A stretch of 56,822 nt of DNA from contig NZ_WIVG01000009.1 of the NCBI RefSeq assembly GCF_016758115.1, positions 1 through 56,822 of the forward strand. The letters run 5' to 3'. Positions 1-8,280 of the stretch are shown here, piece by piece; positions within the stretch are counted from its first letter, which is position 1, and the number at the start of each line of letters is the position of its first letter. The notes below the pieces were generated by a model. That model saw only the letters and a program-made list of their open reading frames with translations. It had not been told where the DNA came from and searched no databases. Both the position numbers and the translations under genes were made by a program. Source of the stretch: Lactococcus garvieae. Its GTDB lineage: Bacteria > Bacillota > Bacilli > Lactobacillales > Streptococcaceae.

Positions 1-1224
1 TCGGCAGCCTTCAAAACCTACTCCAACCTGACCTTTGGTTGGAGCCGCTCAGGTCAAGATGCCCCATGGTTCATGCCGACCTTCAACCGGGACAACCAAG
101 ACCTGATGACAGCAGCGGCAGGACATGCCCGTGACTGGGTCACAAGTCCAGTTACAGACGGGGTAACAGATGGCGCCACTCACCCCGGAGACGGTACAGA
201 TGCTCATTGGTACTCTGGCGACAGCTTTGACAACAGCGGACCAGTTTGGCCGGGAGAAGAAGTCACCCATGATGCAGCCCAAAACCTGCAACAAGACCGT
301 GCCCCGATGACCATCAGCCAGTGGGCAGCCTTGCCTAATAACCTGAAAGTCGGGAACTTCTGGGTCATCGACCACCAAACAGGCTGGGCCTACTGGGCCA
401 ACCAACTTCAAGCAGGAGAGACCACCTCTTACCTCTTGGATGCAGCACAGATGACCGCAGCAGCGAATGCTATCCCGGGAGAATATTACTACGGTATCCA
501 TGTGGACGGGCAACTGATCAGTCCCGACCGTATCAATGACTTCTTGGCTGCAGATGGAAGCTTTACCCATCATGACGACTTGTCTGACTTCTTGACAGCT
601 GTACAGACTGGTTCCATTGATAACACCTGGGGGCACCCGGGACCAGATGATAATGTCCAACCCGACCAAATCAACTTTAGCATCATGGCACCGGGGACGA
701 TCTTTACTATGGCTAATGAGCAGTATCGTTATTTGGAGAATCAAGGTGGTGGGAATCATTTGATTATTCGGAATGAAGCTGGTGTACAGATTTCTTGGGA
801 TAATCAGAATACTCGTCTCAATCAGTGGTATGATGCTCTTGACCCAGCAGTTCAAGCCATGGTACAACCTGTAGAAAATACTTTCACAGTAGGAAGTATT
901 GCATTTGCTGATGTTACTTTTGAGGGTAATGGCTGGATACCGCTTCATCTAACAGGAGAAGTAGGTGCAGATAATTCTGCCGTTGACTTAAGTGGTACCA
1001 GCCGAGCTTTTTCTCTGTCATTGGCAGATGTGGCACGTTTGTCAGGTCCAGGACTAGCTTGGGAAAGTCGTGAGGAACGTCGCACGGGTCAAATGCGTAC
1101 ATGGTGGCTTCGTACGCCTGGAGAAAGTGGTAGAGGCTGGCGCTTGACCACCGGAGGTGCCCTGCAAACTTATGATTCTAACGCTCAACTAAGGATACGT
1201 CCAGCACTTATCGTCCACCAGTAA
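1..1224 (+). CDS. Large surface/secreted protein, 3' part (DUF6273-like C-terminus)
   Basis: The frame is open from the first base, so the gene begins outside the window; 407 codons are visible. The last ~100 residues carry a pattern seen in many Firmicutes surface proteins of the DUF6273 type: a WWLRTPG motif followed by a Gly-rich stretch and a terminal RPAL segment (about 1110-1215). The earlier part is rich in Asp, Asn, Trp and Thr and looks extracellular. There is no LPxTG motif or terminal membrane helix, so anchoring, if any, must lie upstream. A terminator follows the stop. Codon use changes along the gene: up to about 700 it is rich in GC-ending codons, after that it is AT-rich like the rest of the window. 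Function is unknown; the family match is from memory. Confidence 0.75.
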   Translation, partial: SAAFKTYSNLTFGWSRSGQDAPWFMPTFNRDNQDLMTAAAGHARDWVTSPVTDGVTDGATHPGDGTDAHWYSGDSFDNSGPVWPGEEVTHDAAQNLQQDRAPMTISQWAALPNNLKVGNFWVIDHQTGWAYWANQLQAGETTSYLLDAAQMTAAANAIPGEYYYGIHVDGQLISPDRINDFLAADGSFTHHDDLSDFLTAVQTGSIDNTWGHPGPDDNVQPDQINFSIMAPGTIFTMANEQYRYLENQGGGNHLIIRNEAGVQISWDNQNTRLNQWYDALDPAVQAMVQPVENTFTVGSIAFADVTFEGNGWIPLHLTGEVGADNSAVDLSGTSRAFSLSLADVARLSGPGLAWESREERRTGQMRTWWLRTPGESGRGWRLTTGGALQTYDSNAQLRIRPALIVHQ

Positions 1225-1239
1225 GTAGTATATAGGAAG

Positions 1240-1278
1240 GCATGCTCTCTCAAATTCCACTGAGGGACATGCTTTTTT
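1240..1278 (+). terminator. Rho-independent terminator after the surface protein gene
   Basis: Arms GCATG-TCTCTCA (1240-1252) and TGAGGGA-CATGC (1261-1272) pair, with one bulged base and one G-T pair. Six T follow at 1273-1278. Confidence 0.8.
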
Positions 1279-1327
1279 ATGTTCTCTGTGCGTAGAAGGT
1301 ATTTACTCATTAGAAAGTATTTTTTTG

Positions 1328-1333
1328 TATAAT
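1328..1333 (+). promoter_or_regulatory. -10 box six bases before the start codon of the DAO gene
   Basis: A perfect TATAAT ends six bases before the ATG at 1340, so transcription should start at or next to the start codon. No convincing -35 box lies at 16-18 nt, and there is no usable Shine-Dalgarno sequence. This points to a leaderless mRNA. Confidence 0.55.
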
Positions 1334-1339
1334 AGAAAG

Positions 1340-2458
1340 ATGAAAAAGATAGCGATTATAGGTGGGGGCATCATTGGGATGACTTTGGCCAATTATTTAG
1401 ATAGAGAACAATTTGAAATTACGGTTTTTGACTCAGGGAAAAATCAAGCAACAGGGGCGAGCGCCGGGATTATTTCACCGTGGTTGTCCAAGCGACGTAA
1501 TAAAAAATGGTATGCTTTAGCGCGGGATGGAGCGTCCTTTTTTGAGCAATTGGTGACGGATTTTAACTTACACGAAAGTATCTATGAAAAATGTGGTAGC
1601 TTGTTTTTGAGAAGTTCAAAAGCACTTCAAGAGCTTGAACAGCTTGCCTTAGAGCGTAGAAAAACGGCACCAGAGATTGGTGAAATTCGCCGTCTAAGAC
1701 CAGAGGAAACAGAAAAAAAGCTGCCTTTACTTAAAGCAGCGGAGAGTTTGTATATTTCAGGTGGTGCTCGTCTAGATGGAAAGGCTTACTTGGAACACCT
1801 TCGCGCACGAGCAGAGGCAAAAGGGATTCACATCATTAAAACTGAAGCCAGAGTAAGGAGGAGAAGGCATGACTGGGAGGTTGCTTCAACTCAAGAAAGC
1901 CTCTTTGTGGATGAACTGGTTTTGACACCTGGACCAGCATTGAAAAGTCTGTTGGAACAGCTGGGATATTCGGCAGCTGTTTCCCCTCAAAAAGGGCAGC
2001 TTTTGTCCTTTGATACAAGCTTTGAGACGGGAGAATGGCCAGTGGCTTTCTTGGATGGCGAGGCAGACCTCATTCCTTTTCAAGAGGGACGTCTGCTTCT
2101 GGGCGCTACACATGAGAATGAAGCGGCTTGGGACTTAAGTCCCACCCAAGAAGCTTTTGAACAGTTGACAAAGGGAGTACAACCTTTTTTGAAAGAAGAT
2201 TTTTTCACAAAAACAGCCTATAATTATCGTGTAGGAACACGGGCTTATACACCAGATTTTGCACCGTTTTTCGGTCCAATAGAGGGCGAAGCAGGTTTAA
2301 TAGTGGCGAGTGGATTGGGATCCTCAGGCTTAACGACAGGACCCTATATTGCCTATCTTTTAGCGCAGTATCTCAACAGTACTCAACGTCAATGGGAGAT
2401 GGGGATATATACAAAAGATTTGAAAAACTATATAAAAGCCAAAAATGCTTCAAAATAA
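1340..2458 (+). CDS. FAD-dependent oxidoreductase, DAO/DadA family
   Basis: 372 aa. The N-terminus carries the dinucleotide-binding fold of the family (IAIIGGGIIGMTLA, residues 4-17), followed by the acidic end of beta-2 (VFDSG). The C-terminus has the second FAD motif of glycine/D-amino acid oxidase-like enzymes (GLIVASGLGSSGLTTGP, about 325-341). These are soluble flavoenzymes oxidising amines or amino acids; the substrate cannot be predicted. The start is taken as ATG 1340 because the Gly-rich loop begins within a few residues of it; a TTG at 1325 lies upstream of the -10 box. The gene is probably transcribed alone from the adjacent -10, and RNase R downstream has its own promoter. Confidence 0.85.
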   Translation: MKKIAIIGGGIIGMTLANYLDREQFEITVFDSGKNQATGASAGIISPWLSKRRNKKWYALARDGASFFEQLVTDFNLHESIYEKCGSLFLRSSKALQELEQLALERRKTAPEIGEIRRLRPEETEKKLPLLKAAESLYISGGARLDGKAYLEHLRARAEAKGIHIIKTEARVRRRRHDWEVASTQESLFVDELVLTPGPALKSLLEQLGYSAAVSPQKGQLLSFDTSFETGEWPVAFLDGEADLIPFQEGRLLLGATHENEAAWDLSPTQEAFEQLTKGVQPFLKEDFFTKTAYNYRVGTRAYTPDFAPFFGPIEGEAGLIVASGLGSSGLTTGPYIAYLLAQYLNSTQRQWEMGIYTKDLKNYIKAKNASK

Positions 2459-2476
2459 AAGACGTATCAAAGGGTG

Positions 2477-2485
2477 TGTTATAAT
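2477..2485 (+). promoter_or_regulatory. Extended -10 promoter of the RNase R gene
   Basis: TGTTATAAT fits the extended -10 (TGN plus TATAAT), 34 nt before the RNase R start. No good -35 is seen, which is common for extended -10 promoters. Confidence 0.6.
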
Positions 2486-2519
2486 GGAAAAGATAGATTG
2501 AAAAAACAGAAAGATAGTA

Positions 2520-4520
2520 ATGGCCAAAATATCAGATTTAATCGTTAATACACCAGAAAAAACAGAAGTTGAAGGCATTTTTCATAAGCATTCGAAAGGT
2601 TTTGGTTTTGTGAACCCACTGGATGCAATCGACAAGAGCAATGATATCTTCATCTCACCAAAATTTACCAAATCAGCCATGGATGGAGATACTGTCCTTG
2701 TTCGAGTGCTTCATCAAAAAACTGCGAAACGTGGTGCAGATGGGCAGATTATAAAAATTATAAAGCGCTCTGTTACTGAAACCGTTGGGACCTATAAAAG
2801 TTTATCAAGTCGTCAAAGCAAATTGACGGGTTATAAAGGAATCATTCAACTTTACAATGAAAAAATAACAGATCCTTTGTACATTAAGCAGCCTCTTCCC
2901 GGGTTACAGGAAGAAGATGTGGTACGTGTCAAAGTAACACAGCATCCAGATGAAGACAAAGCTTTTGAAGGGCAATTGCTAGAAATTATCGGTCACAAGG
3001 ATGATGTCGGGATCGATATTTTAGAGGTGCTTTGTGCCATGAAAATTCCGCAAGAATTTACACCGGAGACAATAGCTCAAACGGAAGCAATACCAGAAGA
3101 ATTAACCGAGGAAGACCTTGCTGGTCGTGAAGATTACCGTTCAGAAATCACTTATACGATTGACGGTGAGGATTCGAAAGACTTAGATGATGCCATCCAT
3201 GTTAAGAAGTTAGCCAATGGAAATTATGAGCTAGGTGTTCACATCGCTGATGTTTCTCACTATGTGACCGATGGTTCCCCTTTAGATGAGGAGGCCTTCG
3301 CACGTGCTACATCTGTCTACGTTACAGATCGTGTTGTGCCCATGTTACCGGTAAAACTTTCAAATAACCTTTGTTCGCTGAACGAAGCCCAAGAACGTTT
3401 GACCATGTCCTGTGTGATGGAAATCAATAACTCAGGTAAAATTATCAATTATAAAATAGGTCCATCGGTGATTAAGACAACTTATCGCATGACCTATTCA
3501 ACAGTGAACAAGATGCTCAACAAAGGGCAAGAAGGGTATCGTGAAAGTTTAGAGCAGTTCCCTAAAATTGTGGACTCTGTTGCTATTGCTGGCGAACTTC
3601 ATGCGCTGCTCGAAGAGATGCGCCATCAACGTGGCATGATCGAATTTGATGAAAGTGAAGCGAAAGTTCTCTTGGACGAAAAGGGGCATGCGATTGATGT
3701 TGTGAAACGTGATCGTGGCACGGCAGAACGTATGATTGAGTCCTTTATGCTGGCAGCCAACGAAACAGTTGCCCTTGATTTTCGGAAGAAAAAACTGCCT
3801 TCGCTTTACCGCGTGCATGACAAACCTAAGGAAAAAGCGTTTGCCAAACTGATGGAAAAGGCTGCAGATGCTGGATTTAGCTTAAGCTCTGATTCTCATG
3901 AAGCCGTGAATTACTTTGCGGAAGAGATTAAGGGTACAGCATTTGAAAAAACGCTGACTTATCAATTACGTCATACCATGTCAACAGCTTTGTATTCGGA
4001 AAAAAATACGCATCACTATGGTTTAGCCGCGACGGACTATACACACTTTACCAGTCCGATTCGTCGTTATCCTGACTTGATTGTGCATCGTTTGCTTCAT
4101 CTTTATCCAAAAGAGCACTCCAACCGTACAAAAGAAGAGTGGAAAGAACGTTTGCCTGAAATCGCTAAACAGTCTTCTGACATGGAACATCGTGCAGTTG
4201 TGACGGAACGCATCGTTGACGCCATGAAAAAAGCAGAATACATGCAGGACCATATCGGTGAAGTTTACACAGCAACTGTAACTGGTGTCCAAAAGTTTGG
4301 GCTTTTTATGGAGCTCGAAAATACTGTCCAAGGTTTGATTCGTACGGTCAATCTCCATACCGGTGTTGAAGAAGCTATCGAATTCGATGAAGAAGAAGAC
4401 ATTTTCAAGGGCAAAAAATCAGAAAAAACTTACCGCATGGGTGATGTCCTAAAAATTCGTGTCATTTCCGCCAACAAGCGTAAAGGGACCGTTGATTTTG
4501 AGGAAGTTATTGAAGAATAA
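2520..4520 (+). CDS. rnr: Ribonuclease R-type 3'-5' exoribonuclease (RNB family), short form
   Basis: 666 aa. RNB-family exonuclease that degrades structured RNA processively from the 3' end. Order of domains: cold-shock/OB domains (about 15-160, starting with GIFHKHSKGFGFV), the RNB catalytic domain (about 210-540) with its acidic metal-binding cluster in DGEDSKDLDDAIH (about residues 217-229) and the later HFTSPIRRYPDL motif, then an S1 RNA-binding domain (about 575-660). RNase R is usually 750-820 aa in this group and starts with a winged-helix domain; that domain is missing here, and the protein starts directly at the OB fold. RNase R is often next to smpB, but here an insertion sequence begins two bases after the stop codon, so any downstream operon partner is cut off. 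A second full-length RNase R may exist elsewhere in the genome (inference). Confidence 0.9.
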   Translation: MAKISDLIVNTPEKTEVEGIFHKHSKGFGFVNPLDAIDKSNDIFISPKFTKSAMDGDTVLVRVLHQKTAKRGADGQIIKIIKRSVTETVGTYKSLSSRQSKLTGYKGIIQLYNEKITDPLYIKQPLPGLQEEDVVRVKVTQHPDEDKAFEGQLLEIIGHKDDVGIDILEVLCAMKIPQEFTPETIAQTEAIPEELTEEDLAGREDYRSEITYTIDGEDSKDLDDAIHVKKLANGNYELGVHIADVSHYVTDGSPLDEEAFARATSVYVTDRVVPMLPVKLSNNLCSLNEAQERLTMSCVMEINNSGKIINYKIGPSVIKTTYRMTYSTVNKMLNKGQEGYRESLEQFPKIVDSVAIAGELHALLEEMRHQRGMIEFDESEAKVLLDEKGHAIDVVKRDRGTAERMIESFMLAANETVALDFRKKKLPSLYRVHDKPKEKAFAKLMEKAADAGFSLSSDSHEAVNYFAEEIKGTAFEKTLTYQLRHTMSTALYSEKNTHHYGLAATDYTHFTSPIRRYPDLIVHRLLHLYPKEHSNRTKEEWKERLPEIAKQSSDMEHRAVVTERIVDAMKKAEYMQDHIGEVYTATVTGVQKFGLFMELENTVQGLIRTVNLHTGVEEAIEFDEEEDIFKGKKSEKTYRMGDVLKIRVISANKRKGTVDFEEVIEE

Positions 4521-4521
4521 A

Positions 4522-4587
4522 GGTTCTTTATACTCTGTGGTGGTAGATGAAAAACGGTTCTGTATACTGTATGGTGGTAGATGAAAA
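4522..4587 (+). repeat. Tandem duplicated left terminal repeat of the insertion sequence
   Basis: Two related ~32-bp units begin at 4522 and 4556, 34 bp apart, both starting GGTTCT and both containing GGTGGTAGATGAAAA. Each also matches the right terminal repeat at 6013-6040 in inverse orientation, with four and five mismatches respectively in the outer 24 bp. Confidence 0.75.
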
Positions 4588-4670
4588 TCTACTGCCATTT
4601 TTTTGTAGGAAAAAAGCCATAGTAATCCGCTAAAATGAAGTTACCAACCACCATTTTAGTTAGGATTCCT

Positions 4671-5963
4671 ATGACTCATTCAGATTCTATCACACTTTCG
4701 CTCGACTTGAAAGCCTCAGAGTTAGATTTTCCACTGGAAAATTTTGTTCGCGAAGACTACACTAAGCTTACAGGGTATCACAAAGCCTTGATTTTCAAAG
4801 CTACCTATCGCCCCAAGAAGACCATTTGTAGTAGCTGTGGTGTCATTTCTGAGTCTCGTAAAGTCCGTGATTACAGGACTTCTGAGGTGCTTATGACACC
4901 TGCCGGACACAGGCCAAGAGTTCTGGAGTTGACCAAAGCAAAGTATAACTGTGCAGATTGTGGCGTTACTTTTACGCCTACACCTTATTTCGTAGAACCT
5001 GGGGGAAATATCTCATCTACTGTTAAGGTCGCTATCCTCCTTGATTTCAAGGTCAAGATGGCAATGAAAGATGTGGCAAAGCGTTACTTTGTGTCGCCTG
5101 CTTTCTGCTGGCAAATCGTGGATCAAATCTCTTTAAAACAAGCTTTTAGGCAGCTGCCAGAAGTCCTGTGTTTTGATGAATTTAAAGCCACTCAAAATTC
5201 TGATAATGGCTTAGCTTTTGTCTACTCTGATGGCTTGACACATGATATTATTGACATCCTAGAAAGTCGTAAACAAGCGGACTTGATGGCCTATTTCCTG
5301 AAATTTCCTCGCTCTGAACGTCTGAAAGTCAAAACCATTGTCATGGACATGAATTCCTCCTATCCTGCCCTCTTGACGCTTTTTCCCAACGCTCAGCTGA
5401 TTATTGACGGCTTTCATGTGGTCCAACAGTTGTCACGAGCCTTTAACCAGCTGTGAGTCAAGGAAATGAAGGCACTCAAAAACCTCAAGGGCGACAAGGG
5501 GAAAATCTACCGCAAATTCAAGAAATACTGGCGCCAGATCCTCAAATGGAACGGCAAGGTCAATTATCAGAACCGGAAACAATGGCCACTTTTCAGGGGC
5601 GAATGGCGGACCGAAGGTGAGGTCATTGATTATCTTTTGGCTTATAGCCCGCAGCTTCAAGCGGCTTATGAAGTCTATCAAAGTGCACTGGATGCTTTTC
5701 AGAACAAGCAAGCAGAGGACTTTTTTGAAGTCATCCAAACCCTGCCTGAAAGCTTGCCAGAGGACTTTAAAAAGTCTTGTCGTTACTTGCTTAAACACAA
5801 GCAGGCTATTTCACGAGGCATTGTTTCGCCCTATTCCAACGGCCCACTTGAAGGCAAGAATAATCTTTGTAAACTCATTAAACGCATTGCCTTTGGCTTT
5901 GTCAGATTTGACCATCTCAGAAAACGGATTTTACTCCAACAAATTCTCTCAAAAACAAACTAA
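4671..5963 (+). pseudogene. ISL3-family transposase interrupted by an in-frame TGA
   Basis: The frame from ATG 4671 to 5963 would encode about 430 aa, the usual length of ISL3 transposases, but TGA at 5454-5456 stops it; the same reading frame then continues to a natural stop. The N-terminal zinc-binding part is visible (CSSCG at about residues 48-52 and CADCG at about 87-91), followed by a helix-turn-helix-like segment and the DDE-type core (CFDEFKA, VMDMNSSYP, IDGFHVVQ). The C-terminal piece includes SNGPLEGKNNLCKLIKR, typical of the family. One base change (for example CGA to TGA, restoring Arg) explains the break better than an indel. An AGGA ribosome site precedes ATG 4671. Unless the stop is read through or is a sequencing error, the element cannot move on its own. 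Confidence 0.85.
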
Positions 5964-6012
5964 AAAGCTGCCCCAAGGCAACTTTCTCATACTCATTCTA
6001 ACTCATTTTTAG

Positions 6013-6040
6013 CGATTACCACCGCAGAGTTGACAGAACC
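6013..6040 (-). repeat. Right terminal inverted repeat of the insertion sequence
   Basis: On the minus strand it begins GGTTCTGTCAACTCTGCGG and continues GTGGTAAT, matching the two left-end copies at 4522 and 4556. Confidence 0.75.
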
Positions 6041-6301
6041 GAAAATTTTACTTTGACTATGTTCTTCAAAAAATAATAAGAAGAAAAAGTTTCTCCCACA
6101 CGTTCATTTTAATTTTTTAACTGTCTTGCTCTGTATATCTTCCAGATTATTTCGTTCTTCTTTATAAATTTTTCATCCCCTTTACAGGTCTTTGTCCTCT
6201 TTACAAATTTATACTTTGTATTATACAATATAATTACGATTCAGTTTCAAGAGTCTCTAAAATTAAAAATGCTTCATTAAAAGACATTTAGGAGGAATGC
6301 T
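6041..6301. other. Intergenic region upstream of the bacteriocin-like gene
   Basis: Very AT-rich. Several TATAAT-like strings occur around 6219-6234, but none has a -35 at proper spacing. A clear ribosome site (TAGGAGGA, about 6289-6296) precedes ATG 6302. No gene is seen. Confidence 0.5.
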
Positions 6302-6994
6302 ATGTTAAAACGACTAATGCTGAGTTTTGCTGTTTTGTTGGGTGTGCTTTGTTTGTCTGGTGCACCAAATCCTGCTTTTGCAGATGTAAGTAGCCAGTCT
6401 GCGATTGCTCAAAATCTTGATGAGAATGAGCAATTAACTGGAAGCTTCGTTTCCAAATACGATAACGCAATAGAATTAGATAACAATAAATTTGTTCTTG
6501 ATGAAAGTCTTTTACCTGAAAATACTACTCAGGACGAAATTATTAAATTGAAAGCAATAATCAAAGAAAGTAATTCGTTCTTGAATCAACAATTTAAAAA
6601 AGTTTCTAAAGAAAATATAGTTAAAACAGATAATTCCGTTGTTTTTGCAGAAAGTGCTGCGGTTGCTCAACAAGAAGCAGGTGGTGTTCAGAACCAATCG
6701 AGAATTAAGTTTAAAGAAGGCAGTAATTATAGTCATACTTATTGGTGGGGGAAACGTGTAGGGGTTTCTCGTAGCAAAATTCGTCAAGTTTCTGGAGTAA
6801 TCACTAGTTCGGCAGGTGTAGTTGCTGGAGTTTTGTATTTTATTCCTCATGCATATGCTAAGGCTGCTGCTGGTGCAATAGGAGCAGCAGCTGGAGCTTT
6901 GGGCTATCCTATGTCTAAGTTTCCGGGAGGAATTGTATTCAATACAACTCCAAATTATTCAGGTTCTCAAATTTTGGCTGTTGCTTTTCAATAA
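6302..6994 (+). CDS. Secreted protein with Gly/Ala-rich hydrophobic C-terminus (bacteriocin-like)
   Basis: 230 aa, no firm family assignment. Residues 1-28 form a clear signal peptide with an AFA cleavage site. Residues 30-135 are polar and charged and look like a secreted pro-region. The last ~95 residues begin with NYSHTYWWGKRVGVSRSKIR, followed by a long Ala/Gly-rich hydrophobic stretch (VITSSAGVVAGVLYFIP, then AKAAAGAIGAAAGALGYP). I recall similar aromatic-Gly plus hydrophobic C-termini in short secreted proteins of unknown function in Gram-positive bacteria. A 60-aa membrane protein starts 12 bp downstream, and the pair resembles a toxin or bacteriocin gene with an immunity gene. That role is inference only: there is no double-glycine leader and no dedicated transporter nearby. 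A strong AGGAGG-type ribosome site fits the start. Confidence 0.7.
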   Translation: MLKRLMLSFAVLLGVLCLSGAPNPAFADVSSQSAIAQNLDENEQLTGSFVSKYDNAIELDNNKFVLDESLLPENTTQDEIIKLKAIIKESNSFLNQQFKKVSKENIVKTDNSVVFAESAAVAQQEAGGVQNQSRIKFKEGSNYSHTYWWGKRVGVSRSKIRQVSGVITSSAGVVAGVLYFIPHAYAKAAAGAIGAAAGALGYPMSKFPGGIVFNTTPNYSGSQILAVAFQ

Positions 6995-7006
6995 CAAGGT
7001 GAAGTC

Positions 7007-7189
7007 ATGAAAATATTTAAAATAATGCAATCTATAATTATAGTTATATGTACAGTGACTCTTATATATGGTTTAATAACTCATCAAAATGATTACAGCT
7101 ATATTTTTACTTTAATTATTGCGATTGTTATGATTCCTGAGGGTCATAAACTTTATAAAGACATAAAACAAAAAAAGAGCCAACGTTAG
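7007..7189 (+). CDS. Small two-helix membrane protein, possible immunity partner
   Basis: 60 aa with two predicted membrane helices (about residues 8-24 and 31-46) and a Lys-rich cytoplasmic tail. It starts 12 bp after the secreted protein with an AAGGTGAAG ribosome site, so the two are almost certainly cotranscribed. Size, topology and position match many bacteriocin immunity proteins, but I do not recognise the family. A shorter, divergent copy of its C-terminal half follows at 7212-7319. Confidence 0.65.
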   Translation: MKIFKIMQSIIIVICTVTLIYGLITHQNDYSYIFTLIIAIVMIPEGHKLYKDIKQKKSQR

Positions 7190-7211
7190 CTGGAGCTTCT
7201 ATAGAATAGAG

Positions 7212-7319
7212 TTGTACTTAAAAACCAAGAAGAATTTTTTATGTCTTTATCTGATCGTCTTTGGTATCCTTGTACTTCAAGGGCATGAATTATTAAAACA
7301 GAAAGAATTTGCAGAATAA
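7212..7319 (+). pseudogene. Possible remnant of a second copy of the small membrane protein
   Basis: From TTG 7212 the frame reads a short Lys-rich start, then LIVFGILVLQGHELLKQKE and stops at 7319. It resembles the end of the preceding 60-aa protein (IVMIPEGHKLYKDIKQKK). The first membrane helix and a good start site are missing. It may be a decayed tandem duplicate; the similarity is short, so this is tentative. Confidence 0.4.
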
Positions 7320-7320
7320 T

Positions 7321-7362
7321 AAACAAGCTCTATCCTTCAAGATAGAGCTTGTTTTTTTTAAT
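7321..7362. terminator. Bidirectional terminator between convergent genes
   Basis: Perfect 14-bp stem: AAACAAGCTCTATC (7321-7334) and GATAGAGCTTGTTT (7341-7354) with a 6-nt loop and T-runs on both sides. It overlaps the nadD stop codon (7330-7332, minus strand). Confidence 0.9.
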
Positions 7363-7920
7363 ATAATCAATAACAGATTGAGGCATGAGGTAAGCAGGTT
7401 CAATCCCTTCTTTAAACATCTTACGTAAAGAAGTACTGGAAACAGAAGAGAGGGGCAAGTCTAGCCACTGTACAGGATAAGGACTTTCGATAGGGGATGC
7501 TGAGCGTTGAACAGCAACAAACTGAACCAAGTCGAGTAAAGCTTCAATCTTGTACCATTTTGGAAGATATTCCACCATATCACTACCAATGATAAAATAA
7601 AAATCAGTATCTGGATAATCTTGAGTGAGGAGCTTCATCGTATCATAGGTATAGGATTTTCCGCCACGTTCTACCTCCCCGAGCTCAAGAGCCAAGCGGG
7701 GGTTATCCGTAATCGCTAGCTCCAGCATATTTACACGGTGTTCGGCTGAGATTGTTCTTTTCTCGTCAACATGTGGGGGAAGAGCTTCGGGCATGAGCCA
7801 CACCTTGTCTAAGTCAAGACGTTGAGCGACTTGATCAGCCATCATCAGATGGGTAAAGTGGACTGGATTAAAGTTGCCGCCAAGAATTCCAATTTTATTT
7901 CTTTTTACTTTTTCTAACAT
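7330..7920 (-). CDS. nadD: Nicotinate-nucleotide adenylyltransferase
   Basis: 196 aa from the chosen start. It adenylates nicotinate mononucleotide to deamido-NAD in the cytoplasm, the step between PncB and NadE, both encoded downstream in this window. The nucleotidyltransferase loop GILGGNFNPVH lies at residues 11-21, followed by HFTHL where the classical motif is HxGH; small changes here are seen in streptococcal NadD as I remember it. SSTSLRKMF near the C-terminus fits the ISSTxIR motif. ATG at 7920 is preferred over ATG at 7950, because a TATAAT box lies at 7953-7958, only two bases before 7950. AGGAG sits 12 nt before the 7920 start. Confidence 0.9.
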   Translation of the reverse strand: MLEKVKRNKIGILGGNFNPVHFTHLMMADQVAQRLDLDKVWLMPEALPPHVDEKRTISAEHRVNMLELAITDNPRLALELGEVERGGKSYTYDTMKLLTQDYPDTDFYFIIGSDMVEYLPKWYKIEALLDLVQFVAVQRSASPIESPYPVQWLDLPLSSVSSTSLRKMFKEGIEPAYLMPQSVIDYIKKNKLYLEG

Positions 7921-7952
7921 TAGGATTGATAGCTCCTTTTTATTCTTCACAT

Positions 7953-7961
7953 ATTATAGCA
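7953..7961 (-). promoter_or_regulatory. Extended -10 promoter of nadD
   Basis: On the minus strand the sequence reads TGCTATAAT. It places the transcript start near 7946 and so rules out the first in-frame ATG at 7950. Confidence 0.6.
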
Positions 7962-8049
7962 AAAAAGCGGAAGATTAGAGCTGTACTAAAAGATTATAGG
8001 TTATCCTCTCTCCTTGGTTAAGTGATATTTCTAAATGAAATCAGTAAAA

Positions 8050-8087
8050 AATGAAAGCAATGTTCACTAAAGAATATTGCTTTCATT
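8050..8087 (-). terminator. Hairpin, likely second terminator of the BspA-like gene
   Basis: Twelve-bp stem AATGAAAGCAAT / ATTGCTTTCATT with a 14-nt loop. The minus strand continues into a T-run (plus-strand A-run 8046-8050), so it works best leftward, behind the BspA-like gene. The rest of 7962-8280 shows no gene. Confidence 0.55.
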
Positions 8088-8207
8088 TACTTTATTGTTC
8101 CATATATCACTTTTGTGAAAATCAATTTTTTTAAGCTCAAATGATGAGTTTCAACAGCTTTGTTCGTATCTGCAGGATGGGATAGTGTTAGAACAATCTC
8201 CTCATGA

Positions 8208-8230
8208 AAAACCGCTGTGCAAGCGGTTTT
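8208..8230 (-). terminator. Terminator of the BspA-like surface protein gene
   Basis: Nine-bp stem AAAACCGCT / AGCGGTTTT with a 5-nt loop and T-run on the minus strand, about 50 bp past the stop codon. Confidence 0.75.
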
Positions 8231-8280
8231 GACTGCTTTTTTGTCTGTTTTAATTTGAAGGTTCACCTATTCAGATGCGA

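Larger units (their letters stand above)
4522..6040 (+). mobile_element. ISL3-family insertion sequence, probably defective
   Basis: About 1.5 kb bounded by imperfect inverted repeats: the left end starts GGTTCT at 4522 (a second copy at 4556), and the right end reads GGTTCT on the minus strand from 6040. It carries one transposase frame with an in-frame stop. The 8-bp flanks of both possible left ends were compared with the right flank and no target duplication was found. It sits directly behind the RNase R stop codon. Confidence 0.8.

Noticed and set aside
49-948. 299-codon frame on the minus strand opposite the first surface gene
   Set aside because: It has no ribosome site or recognisable domain, and the plus frame is a clear surface protein; it is a shadow of GC-rich coding DNA.
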